Part shown: piece after piece, positions 25,104-33,002 of the stretch | Layout of the letters: each line of letters starts with the position of its first letter | How positions within the stretch are numbered: the stretch's first letter is position 1 | Assembly: GCF_030700285.1 (NCBI RefSeq) | Contig: NZ_JAUYZJ010000017.1 | Location: 1 to 61,885 of the forward strand | DNA from: Methylobacterium sp. NEAU K | GTDB taxonomy: Bacteria > Pseudomonadota > Alphaproteobacteria > Rhizobiales > Beijerinckiaceae | Length of the DNA: 61,885 nt | Direction of reading: 5' to 3' | Made by a program: the position numbers and the translations under genes | The notes under the pieces: generated by a model | Databases searched by the model: none | Seen by the model: the letters and a program-made list of their open reading frames with translations, nothing else | Told to the model about the DNA's origin: nothing

Positions 25104-26269
25104 GAGGCCGTCCCCGCGCGCTCGTAGGTGGAGAGCGCCGAGCAGGCCCCGCAGCGCCCGCAGCCGGCCTTGATGTCGGTCGAGCGGAGATCCGCGCCGA
25201 CCAGCATGTCCGCGAGGGGTTTGAGGATGCCGTGCATGACGTCGGGGCCGGGCGCTGGGTGGCTCTCCAGCGGCGTGCCGGAGATCGGCACGAACGGCAC
25301 CACGAACGGGTAGACGCCCATCCCGATGAGGCGCTCGGCCATCTCCAGGATCGCCTCCGGCGCGTCGCCAAGGCCGGCCAGGATGTAGGTCGAGACCTGG
25401 CCCCGCCCGAAGACCGGAACGGCGGCCTCGAAGGCCGCATAGTACCGCTCCAGAGGCACGCTCGCCTTGCCGGGCATGATCCGGGCCCGGACCTCGGGGG
25501 TGACGGCCTCCAGGTGCATGCCGAGGGCATCGATGCCCGAGGCCTTCATGCGTTCGAACCAGCGGTCGTCATCCGGCGGCTCGCACTGAGCCTGGATCGG
25601 CAGGTCGACCGCGGCTTTGACGGCGAAGGCGCTCTCGCAGAGGACGGCGGCGCCCCGGTCGGTCGCGTTCGGGGTGCCTGTCGTCATGACCATGTGCTTG
25701 ACGCCGTCGAGGAGCACGGCCGCGCGGGCCACCTCGGCGAGCTGTTGGGGCGTCTTGTGCGCGACGGTGCGACCGGCGGCGAGTGACTGTCCGATGGAGC
25801 AGAACTGACAGCTCTTGGTGCGGCTGGCATATCGGATGCAGGTCTGGAGCACCGTGGTGGCGAGCACGTCGCGCCCGTGCAGCACGGCGATCTTCGAGTA
25901 AGGCACGCCGTCGAAGGTCGAGAGGGCGTAGAAGCGCGGCTTGCCCGGGAAGGTGGCGCGTCCGATCACAACGCCGTCGTGCTCGATCACCGAGACCCCG
26001 TTGGCGTCCGGGCGGCGGACCAGGAAGGGCGAGTCGAAGGCGGTCTCTGTATGGACCGGGACCATCACGGTCCGCCCCGCGATAGTCATCGCCTTGTGGT
26101 CGGAGGGGCCGGCCCCGCCGCGGCGGCTCGGCGCCCCGGCGTGGCTGTCGGCGAGCCTAACGCCGTAGGACTGCAACGCGTTGATCAGGCGTTCCGTCGG
26201 CATCCCGACCAGGCCCGCCACGCCCGGCGGAAACGAGAGAAGGCTCGTCGGAAGCGGGGAACTGCTCAT
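25100..26269 (-). CDS. nitD: MSMEG_0568-family radical SAM protein
   Basis: A 389-residue radical SAM enzyme. The cluster-binding cysteines appear as C144, C154 and C157 ([14 protein letters not shown]), a CX9CX2C spacing in place of the usual CX3CX2C. The C-terminal CGRCGAC (370-376) gives three further cysteines that could hold an auxiliary cluster. Blocks such as [14 protein letters not shown] and [20 protein letters not shown] fit the TIM-barrel. The ATG at 26269 has GGAG 9 bases upstream but lies 113 bases inside the nitrilase gene; Met23 (26203) would cut the overlap to 47 bases. Its reaction is unknown. Confidence 0.85.
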   Translation of the reverse strand: MSSSPLPTSLLSFPPGVAGLVGMPTERLINALQSYGVRLADSHAGAPSRRGGAGPSDHKAMTIAGRTVMVPVHTETAFDSPFLVRRPDANGVSVIEHDGVVIGRATFPGKPRFYALSTFDGVPYSKIAVLHGRDVLATTVLQTCIRYASRTKSCQFCSIGQSLAAGRTVAHKTPQQLAEVARAAVLLDGVKHMVMTTGTPNATDRGAAVLCESAFAVKAAVDLPIQAQCEPPDDDRWFERMKASGIDALGMHLEAVTPEVRARIMPGKASVPLERYYAAFEAAVPVFGRGQVSTYILAGLGDAPEAILEMAERLIGMGVYPFVVPFVPISGTPLESHPAPGPDVMHGILKPLADMLVGADLRSTDIKAGCGRCGACSALSTYERAGTAS

Positions 26270-27233
26270 GGTCGAGGCTCCGGAAATCAGTCTGGGAACG
26301 CATCGGCGGGTGCACGAACGAGGCCGGGCGGTCGTCGTGGACGAGGCTGAGGAGCTCGGGCCTCGCGTAATGACCGACCGAGTCCATCATCCGCTTGCGC
26401 TTGGTCACCAGCGCGAGGTCCATGTCGGCGACGAGGATGCCTTCGCCCGGCCCGAGGGGATCCGCGAGGTGCTTGCCCTCGGGCGAGACGATGGCTGTGC
26501 AATTGCCCCCCCGGCAAGCGCCGCGCAGGCGCTCGTCCGGGCAGACCTGTGCCACCTGCTCGTCGGTGAGCCAGCCGGTGGCGTTGACCACGAAGCAGGC
26601 CGCCTCCAGCGCGTGGTGGCGGATCGTCACCTCCATCTGATCGGCGAAGATCTGGCCCACGAGCGAGCCCGGGAACTGCGCCGCGTGGATCTCCTCGTGG
26701 CGCGCCATGAGGGCGTAGCGGGCGAGCGGGTTGTAGTGCTCCCAGCAAGCCAGCGCGCCGACGCGGCCGACCGCCGTCTCGACCACGGCGAGGCCGGCGC
26801 CGTCGCCCTGACCCCAGATCATGCGCTCGTGGTAGGTCGGTGTGATCTTGCGGCGCTTGAGCTTCAGCGTGCCGTCCGCATCGAAGATCAGCTGCGCGTT
26901 GTAGAGCGAGCCATGGTCGCGCTCGTTGACCCCCAGCACGATCACGGCGCCGTGGCGGCGCGCGGCGGCCGAGACGGCCTGCGTCACGGGTCCCGGCACG
27001 GCCACCGCGCGCTCGTAGAGGCGTAGGTGCTCGGTGCCCTGCAGCGCGGGCGGCAGCACGAAGGAGAAGTAGGGGTAGTAGGGGACGAAGGTCTCGGGGA
27101 AGACCATGAAGCGCGCGCCCTTGGCGGCGGCCTCGTCGATGGCGTTCAGCACCCGCTCCAGGGTACCCTCCGGCCGGTCGAGATCCGGCGCGATCTGGAC
27201 GGCGGCGGCCCGCACGATCCGGTTCTCTGACAT
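26157..27233 (-). CDS. nitC: Nit1-type nitrilase
   Basis: A 358-residue carbon-nitrogen hydrolase with the full catalytic triad: Glu47 (FPETF), Lys129 ([12 protein letters not shown]) and Cys163 (LACWEHYNP). The [13 protein letters not shown] context is that of aliphatic/aromatic nitrilases and not of amidases or cyanide dihydratases. It hydrolyses a nitrile to acid and ammonia. In cyanide-assimilating bacteria the Nit1C nitrilase is needed for growth on cyanide, perhaps acting on a cyanohydrin or related product. The ATG at 27233 (MSENRIV) is preferred. The C-terminal 38 codons overlap nitD, which is unusually long. Its substrate is not readable here. Confidence 0.88.
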   Translation of the reverse strand: MSENRIVRAAAVQIAPDLDRPEGTLERVLNAIDEAAAKGARFMVFPETFVPYYPYFSFVLPPALQGTEHLRLYERAVAVPGPVTQAVSAAARRHGAVIVLGVNERDHGSLYNAQLIFDADGTLKLKRRKITPTYHERMIWGQGDGAGLAVVETAVGRVGALACWEHYNPLARYALMARHEEIHAAQFPGSLVGQIFADQMEVTIRHHALEAACFVVNATGWLTDEQVAQVCPDERLRGACRGGNCTAIVSPEGKHLADPLGPGEGILVADMDLALVTKRKRMMDSVGHYARPELLSLVHDDRPASFVHPPMRSQTDFRSLDHEQFPASDEPSLVSAGRGGPGRDADGTPDQRVAVLRR

Positions 27234-27315
27234 GGTTGATCCTCCGGCTGTGACGGCGGCCACGTCGCGCGTGGCCGCCGGATGCGACGTCCCGGACTGG
27301 GGGCCAAGGGGCCGG

Positions 27316-27798
27316 TCAGACGGTCCAGGTGTCGATGATCACAGCGTTGTCGCGCTTGTGCAGGAGGATGCAGTCGAGGACGTCGAGAGGGTTGATCATG
27401 CGGATGCCCTCGATGAAGGCGGCCTCGCCGTGGCCGTAGAGGGCCTGGGTCGAGAACCGGCAGGCGTAGACCTTGCCACCCTCGGCCATGAACTTCTCAA
27501 GCTGGTTGTTGAAGTTGAGGTGCCCCGGAAAGGCCTCGTCGCCGAGCCGTGGGAAGCCGCGCTGGACGCCCAGGGTGATGCCAGGGCCGTAGAGCAGGAT
27601 CGAGGTCTCGAAGCCCTTGCGCTGCAGGCGCGTGGCCTGGAGCAGGTTCACGAGGCCGATGGAGCCCTCGAACGCGACGGTGTGGAAGGTGACCAGCGCC
27701 TTCTGGCCCGGCTCGGCCTTGACGTCCTCGAAGACCTTCTCCTCGTAATCGACCAGGAAGTCGCCCTTCTTGTGAGGCTCGCGATTTACGGCAGGCAT
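27316..27798 (-). CDS. nitB: MSMEG_0572/Sll0783-family nitrogen starvation response protein
   Basis: A 160-residue protein ([20 protein letters not shown], then [20 protein letters not shown] and [20 protein letters not shown]) of the Sll0783 family, first gene of the operon. The fold is probably DsrE-like, suggested by the [14 protein letters not shown] region, but that is a guess. The ATG at 27798 follows GGAGAGAG; an upstream frame to 27852 is not supported. Sll0783 is induced by nitrogen starvation in cyanobacteria, where its homologs sit with nitrilase and radical-SAM genes. No enzymatic role is established. Confidence 0.85.
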   Translation of the reverse strand: MPAVNREPHKKGDFLVDYEEKVFEDVKAEPGQKALVTFHTVAFEGSIGLVNLLQATRLQRKGFETSILLYGPGITLGVQRGFPRLGDEAFPGHLNFNNQLEKFMAEGGKVYACRFSTQALYGHGEAAFIEGIRMINPLDVLDCILLHKRDNAVIIDTWTV

Positions 27799-28151
27799 TG
27801 ATCTCTCTCCTCGATGGATTGGACCGCAGCAGCCGGAGCTTCCGGCGGTCACAAGTCATCCATGGCAAGCGGTGTGCCAAAGCGCGGCGATCAATAAGCC
27901 ATCAATGCGCTGATATAATATGCATACAATAAAACGATCAATCGCGGGTGTCTTGTTGCCAATTTGCCGTCAAGGCGCCCAATCGCCGTGCGGCGGATGC
28001 CTATTCATCGTCCAGAAAATGCACGTTAGACAATCGCCGATTGTAAGCATTGTATGGACAGCTCGGTGAGCGCGCCCGGCAGCGATTGCGGTACAGCTAT
28101 TGCTAGCCATACAATCGAGCATTGATCGCATCATGATCTGGGCGGCCACGA
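27799..28151. promoter_or_regulatory. Divergent nit/mocR control region with CATACAAT repeats
   Basis: This 353-base gap separates nitB from the MocR-type gene. It is A+T-rich in the middle (gatataatatgcatacaata around 27912) and carries the 8-mer CATACAAT three times: plus strand 27923-27930, minus strand 28049-28056 and plus strand 28108-28115. At 28040-28057 the middle copy is part of a 9-base tandem direct repeat (ATTGTAAGC ATTGTATGG). MocR-family regulators often bind paired direct repeats. A TATAAT lies at 27914-27919 on the plus strand. Confidence 0.6.
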
Positions 28152-29591
28152 ATGACTTCGCTAGGGCGAGACGAACGACCGAACCCGCAGACTGGAGGGG
28201 CCGGGGGCTGGACGCCGGATCTGAAGCGGTGGGGCAAGCCTCATTATCTCGCCATTGCCGAGGCGTTGGCCGACGACATCCGAACTGGGCGCCTGACGGC
28301 AGGTACGCGCCTACCAACTCAGCGCGCACTAGCCGAGGCGCTCGACCTGAACTTCACGACAGTTTCGCGCGGCTACGTCGAGGCCCATAAGCGCGGATTG
28401 ATCGAGGGGCGCGTCGGCCAGGGGACCTTCGTGGTCGATCCGGCGCGCCCGCCCCGCTCGACCGGTGCCGCGGCAGCGCGTCGGATCGGGCCGGTCGACT
28501 TCACCATGAACCTGCCCCCCGAGCCCGACGCGCCGGCCCTGCAAGCACGCATGCAAGCCTCGTTCGTGGAACTGTCCGGCAATCTCACCAACCTGCTGCG
28601 CTACCAGGGCTTCGGCGGCACGGAGGAGGACAAGGAAGCGGCTCTGCGCTGGCTGAAGGGGCGCGGGGTCGTCACGCCCCGAGAGCGCCTGCTCATCTGC
28701 CCAGGTGCGCACAGCGCCCTGTTCAGCATACTGGGGCAGGTCGCCCGGGCGGGCGACACGATCTGCGCTGAGCGGATCACCTATCCCGGCATCCGCGCGC
28801 TTGCGGCGCACTTGCGACTGCGTCTCGTCGATCTGCCCATGGACCGATACGGGGTCGACCCTGATGCTTTTGCCGCCGCCTGCACCAAAGTCGCACCGAA
28901 GGCCATCTACCTGAATCCGTTGCTGCAGAACCCCACCACCGCGACCCTGCCCAGGCTGCGGCGCGAGGCCATTATCGCGGTTGCGCGGCGATACGCCGTC
29001 ACCATCATCGAGGACGACGCCTACGCGCGCATCTGCCCGACTCCGCCGCCGAGTTTTGCGGAACTCGCGCCGGAGATCACCTACTACGTGGCGGGTCTCG
29101 CCAAGTGCCTGGGCGCCGGACTTCGGCTCGCCTTTCTGGTCGCCCCGAGCGCCCGTTCCGCCCTGCCGCTGGGCGGCGCCCTGCGCGCCGCCACGGTCAT
29201 GGCCTCGCCGATAGCGACGGCATTGGCGACGCGCTGGATCATGGATGGCACGGCGGAGGCCATCGTGCAGTTCGTTCGCGAGGAATCGGCCGCGCGCCAG
29301 CGCATCGCGGCCGCGATGCTTCCAGCCGGGACTTACACAGCCGATCCGCATGCCTTCCACGTTTGGATCACGTTGCCGGAGGGCTGGACGCGCTCGGCCT
29401 TCGCCAGCCAAGGTCGGTCGGCTGGGCTCGGCGTAATCGGCAGCGACCCTTTTTGCGTCGCGGGGACACCGCCGGAGGCGGTGCGTCTCTGTCTCGGCGG
29501 ACCCTCGACCCGGCAGCAGATCACGCACGGACTGGAAGTGCTCGCCCACGCGCTCGAAGGCTCGCCGGCCCTCGCCTCAGCATACATCTGA
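28152..29591 (+). CDS. MocR-type regulator (GntR HTH plus PLP aminotransferase domain)
   Basis: A 479-residue MocR-family protein. Residues about 25-95 form the GntR winged HTH (ALADDIRTGRLTAGTRLPTQ, then ALDLNFTTVSRGYVEA). A linker leads to a fold-type I aminotransferase domain (RERLLICPGAHSALFSILGQ, AIYLNPLLQNPTTATLPRL, TIIEDDAYARICP). The PLP lysine is expected in VAGLAKCLGAGLRLAFL (the Lys before CLGAG). Such proteins use PLP and often an amino compound as ligand to switch transcription. It is divergent from the nit operon and the most likely regulator of it. The start is an ATG with a poor ribosome site. Confidence 0.87.
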   Translation: MTSLGRDERPNPQTGGAGGWTPDLKRWGKPHYLAIAEALADDIRTGRLTAGTRLPTQRALAEALDLNFTTVSRGYVEAHKRGLIEGRVGQGTFVVDPARPPRSTGAAAARRIGPVDFTMNLPPEPDAPALQARMQASFVELSGNLTNLLRYQGFGGTEEDKEAALRWLKGRGVVTPRERLLICPGAHSALFSILGQVARAGDTICAERITYPGIRALAAHLRLRLVDLPMDRYGVDPDAFAAACTKVAPKAIYLNPLLQNPTTATLPRLRREAIIAVARRYAVTIIEDDAYARICPTPPPSFAELAPEITYYVAGLAKCLGAGLRLAFLVAPSARSALPLGGALRAATVMASPIATALATRWIMDGTAEAIVQFVREESAARQRIAAAMLPAGTYTADPHAFHVWITLPEGWTRSAFASQGRSAGLGVIGSDPFCVAGTPPEAVRLCLGGPSTRQQITHGLEVLAHALEGSPALASAYI

Positions 29592-29817
29592 ACCGTCCGA
29601 GCCGGGTACAGGTCGAAGCGCTCGCGCGGCCACTCGATGATGTGCTTGGCGGCCGTAACCTCGGCCTGCCGGATAGCGGTGGGGCATGACGACGACGATG
29701 ATCGCGTGGTCAAGGTCTTTCGGGTGGTTGGCCCTGCAGGCGAAGACGGCCTGCTCGCGCTCCTAACGCGAATGGCTCACAGCAGCGTACGAAGGTCTGC
29801 CATCCAAGGAGAGCAAC

Positions 29818-30399
29818 ATGGCCGCATCATTCGGAGCCACCTCAACCACCGATGAGGTGCCTGCCGGCGTAGACCTCAGCGGAAAGCGCGTCCTCGTCAC
29901 CGGTGTCTCCGCGGGTCTGGGTGTCGAGACGGCTCGTGCCATCGCGGCGCACGGCGCACAGGTCGTCGGCACGGCCCGCGACCTCGCCAAGGCAGAGGCG
30001 GTGACCGCTCGGGTCCGCGATCAGGCAGCGGGTGGCGGAAGTCTCGAATTGGTCGAGCTCGACCTCGCTTCGCTGACGAGCGTGCGCGCCTGCGCGGACG
30101 CGCTGCAAGCGGACGGAAGGCCGTTCGATGTCGTGATCGCGAATGCCGGCGTCATGGCTACACCCCGCGGTCCCACGACCGACGGCTTCGAGACCCAGTT
30201 CGGCACCAACCATCTCGGCCACTTCGTGTTCGTGAACCGGATCGCGTCCCTGGCTCGGGACGGCGACAGACTGGTCATGGTCGCATCCTCCGGGCATCGC
30301 TACGCAGAACCGAACCTCGACGACCCCGGCTTCGAGCGCACGGTCTACGATCCGATGGTGGCGTACACCCTTCATTCTGCGCATCGTATACTTGCCTAG
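29818..30399 (+). pseudogene. Short-chain dehydrogenase, truncated before the catalytic Lys
   Basis: The frame begins MAASFGATSTTDEVPAGVDL and has the SDR cofactor site GKRVLVTGVSAGLGVETARA, the NAG motif in VIANAGVMATP and the catalytic Ser in VMVASSGHRY. Near the active-site Tyr (YDPMVAY) the expected (G/R)(Q/R)SK is replaced by TLHSAHRILA and a stop, so the catalytic lysine and about 110 C-terminal residues are gone. Homologs are about 300 residues. A GGAGAGCAAC ribosome site is present, so a dead polypeptide may be made. Confidence 0.75.
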
Positions 30400-30728
30400 G
30401 CAGCTCCGGATCGCGAACTGCTGGACCTACGAATATCAAGGCTGCGATGCAGTCGGGGTGGATCAGATCGGTCGGCATCTTCATGGGCGGCCATGCGCGC
30501 GCCTCACGCCGGACGATCCATCACCGTTCCATCCCGCGAAATCCCGACTTTCGCCTGACAGCTATTCTGCTGCGGACCGCACTATTTTAACATTCGCGAG
30601 GATCATCTGATCCGAGGCTTGCGGACGTGGCCGGCTTTAACGGTGTTCCTACATTTTGCCGGTCGTCTCATCGATTCCGGATTTTCGACAATGCTCGGGC
30701 GCATCTTCCTGTTCACGGGGGTAACAGC
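30400..30728. other. Intergenic region, no gene recognised
   Basis: About 330 bases between two broken genes. Short open frames exist, none with family-like sequence. A near-palindrome ggatcatctgatcc lies at about 30600-30613. The remainder of the truncated SDR is not found here in any frame I could recognise. Confidence 0.35.
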
Positions 30729-31703
30729 ATGACCGAAGAGTTTCGTTCGACGGACGATTATCGTTCGCCCACGGCTGCCGGCCTGTCGCCCGGCCGAACC
30801 AGCGAGGTGACGCAGTTCGAAGCTCACCGTTTCCGACACGGCTCCCACGAGGTTGTTGTCTTCAGCGACGGACATCTGGTGCTGACCACCTCGCTTCTGG
30901 CCCGGAGGCGCCGGCGCGCGAGCGAGCGGCGGCGTTAGAAGCGGCCTTCATCGTCTCCGAGAACTACCAGCCAGCAGCGAATATTGCGCATACCCGGAGC
31001 GGCGCCGACTGGATCCTGTTCGACACTGGCGGCGTCGGGTTCCCGGCACATCTTGGTCAGCTCTCGCACCATCTCCTGTCGAGGGGTTTCGATACCGCCA
31101 GCATCGCGAAGGTGATCTTCACCCATGGGCACCCGGATCACATCTGGGGAACCATGCTGGCCGACGACGCGCTGCGCTTTCCGAACGCTGCCTACTAATC
31201 TGGCGCGTCCGAGTGGGACTTCTGGAACGGCGAGGATGTCTGGACAAAGCTGCCAAGCGCCCAGCACTCGTTCGCGACTGGCGACTGGCGACTGGCGACT
31301 GGCGACTGGCGACTGGCGCCAATATGCCGCCATACGCGACCGGGTGACGATGATCCATCCAGGTGACGAGGTTGTCTCAGTAATCCTCGCCATCGCGACG
31401 CCAGGTCATACGCCAGGCCATCTCTCCTTCGAACTCGCGGGAGGTGACGGACTTATCGTCGTCGGCGATGTCGTGACAACGCCTTCCATCTTCTTCCCGC
31501 ATCCGGCGTGGACGTTCGGCTTCGACGCCGATAACGAGCACGCCATCGCAAGCCGCAAGCGTTTGTTGGATCGTGCAGCGAGCGAACATGCGAAACTGCT
31601 TGGCTAGCACTGGCCCTACCCCGGCGTGGGCTATGCCGAGCGGGACAGCTGCGGCTACCGCTACATCGCGGCGCACGATGACCCATCAGACGCTTGGAAG
31701 TGA
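30729..31703 (+). pseudogene. Metallo-beta-lactamase-fold hydrolase, multiply disrupted
   Basis: Reading across frames gives one MBL-fold protein: an N-terminal part from MTEEFRSTDDYRSPTA, the Zn motif FTHGHPDHIWG, then TPGHTPGHLSFEL and VVGDVVTTPSIFFPHPAW. Four lesions break it: a one-base shift near 30900, an in-frame TAA at 31196-31198 (NAAY-stop-SGASEWDFW), a frame change in a 7-base tandem repeat at 31274-31315, and a TAG at 31605-31607 (LLG-stop-HWPYPGVGYAE, where relatives have Tyr or Phe). The intended end is TGA at 31701-31703. It resembles exported-type MBL hydrolases of about 300 residues. The function is lost. Confidence 0.8.
31274..31315 (+). repeat. Heptanucleotide tandem repeat, six copies of GCGACTG
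   Basis: Six perfect direct copies of GCGACTG, followed by a partial GCG. The repeat lies inside the broken MBL gene. Copy number changes of one shift the reading frame because seven is not a multiple of three. With five copies the upstream MBL frame would join the downstream MBL frame. Confidence 0.95.
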
Positions 31704-31763
31704 TTGCAACGGGGCGCGGATTCCGACCGCGGAAGTACACCGGATGTCGAGGGAGGACGGTCC

Positions 31764-32291
31764 ATGAAGCAGACATTCCTGGTGTCGTCTGCGTTTGCGC
31801 TGGCAGCCTGCGTCGCCGTCCTGATGCCCGTCGCGGCCGGAGGTGTCGATGACGACGGCTCTCCGATCTTCGGCGTCAAGCTTCCTGCCGGATATCGCGA
31901 CTGGCAGTTGATCGGCCTGGCTCACGAGGCCGGCAGCCTCAACGATCTGCGCGCCGTTCTCGGAAACAGGATCGCGGTCAAAGCCTACCGGGAGGGGACG
32001 CGTCCCTTCCCCGACGGCGCCATCATCGGAAGACTGGCTTGGAGATACGTGCCGTCGGACGAGAACAACGCGATCTTCGGTCAGGTCCAATCGTTCGTGC
32101 CTGGACATGCGACGAACATCCAGTTCAGCGTCAAGGACATAGAGAAGTACGCCAACACAGGCGGTTGGGGCTATGGCCAGTTCGAGGACGGCAAGCCGAA
32201 CCGTAGCGAGGCGTTGATGAACACCTGCTTTCCCTGCCATGCCCGGGCGAACAAGGCGGACGACTTCGTCTTCACGCGCTACACGCCTTGA
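31764..32291 (+). CDS. Exported cytochrome P460-family protein
   Basis: A 175-residue protein with a signal peptide (MKQTFLVSSAFALAACVAVL, cleavage near AAG) and a c-type heme site CFPCH close to the C-terminus (NTCFPCHARANKADDFVFTR). The core (GVKLPAGYRDWQLIGLAHEA, then FPDGAIIGRLAWRYVPSDEN) matches the cytochrome P460 family, whose best studied members oxidise hydroxylamine or bind NO. The ATG at 31764 follows GGGAGGACGG. It stands alone among broken genes. A periplasmic redox role is likely; the substrate is unknown. Confidence 0.8.
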   Translation: MKQTFLVSSAFALAACVAVLMPVAAGGVDDDGSPIFGVKLPAGYRDWQLIGLAHEAGSLNDLRAVLGNRIAVKAYREGTRPFPDGAIIGRLAWRYVPSDENNAIFGQVQSFVPGHATNIQFSVKDIEKYANTGGWGYGQFEDGKPNRSEALMNTCFPCHARANKADDFVFTRYTP

Positions 32292-32398
32292 GAGATTTCC
32301 GGCGCCTGCTGATCCGCCGGCGGAGAACGGCTCGCATCGCGCGGAGGCGGCCGATCAGGCTCGACCGCCTCCAATCGCCGTCGCGCAGGCGTCACCGA

Positions 32399-32699
32399 TC
32401 AGTAGGCTGGGACGTCGATGTGGGCGCCCCACACGTTGAGGGTGCGGGTTGGTGCGGAGACCGTTCCCGAGGTCGGAGCCGGCGCGACGTTGCTCTTCAC
32501 GGAGCTATAGCCGCGGCATGCTGCGGACCAACGGCGCGAGGTTGTCGTAAGACGCCGGAGCGACGACGGCGCCGCCGGCCGGAGCGTCGGGGACCTCGAA
32601 GCGGGCGCCCCAGGCGTTGACCGTGTGAGTGCCCTCGGCGACAGCAGGTCCGTCGGTGCCGGCGAGCAGAGCCAGGGCGAGAACGAGATTGCGGGACAT
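32399..32699 (-). pseudogene. Small exported protein with repeated WGA motif, frameshifted
   Basis: From the ATG at 32699 a signal peptide (MSRNLVLALALLAGTDGPAV) leads into EGTHTVNAWGARFEVPDAP and stops at 32505. The next part is in another frame and ends TRTLNVWGAHIDVPAY at 32399. The two halves share the motif N(A/V)WGA(R/H)(F/I)(E/D)VP, so the original was a secreted protein of about 100 residues with a duplicated motif. A one-base change near 32510 broke it. The family is not known to me. Confidence 0.55.
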
Positions 32700-33002
32700 C
32701 GTAAGTTCCTCCGATGGGCGGCTGGCACCAATGCCGGTCGCTGATGGAGATGAATTTGTCGACGAGCCCTCGAGCCGTAGCTTGTACGTCTAGTTATGTG
32801 GAAGTAATTGAGTTCGATATGACCATAAAAAGTTTTTTTATTTCGGCCTGGGACAGGTAGTAAATGATTCCATCCCTTGTCTCCGAGGGTCGGCAACGCC
32901 GGAAAGCTTTAAAATACATACACGATCGCCTCGGCTTCCTTGCCGGCAAGACGGCGGTCACAACTGGTATGCGCGGCTGGTTTGCCCTATGCGCCTGCTG
33001 CC
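32700..33002. other. Intergenic region, probable promoters, no gene
   Basis: About 300 bases, A+T-rich around 32815-32845 (accataaaaagtttttttat). Divergent promoters for the small minus-strand gene and the plus-strand dehydrogenase gene probably lie here. Nothing else is seen. Confidence 0.4.

Noticed and set aside
24559..25530. N-terminal extension of the AIR synthase-like protein to 655 residues
   Set aside because: The extra 324 codons are an antiframe of the acetyltransferase and radical SAM genes. The real start overlaps the upstream stop as TAATG.
31274..31315. CRISPR or minisatellite array
   Set aside because: Units are 7 bases without spacers, so this is a simple tandem repeat.
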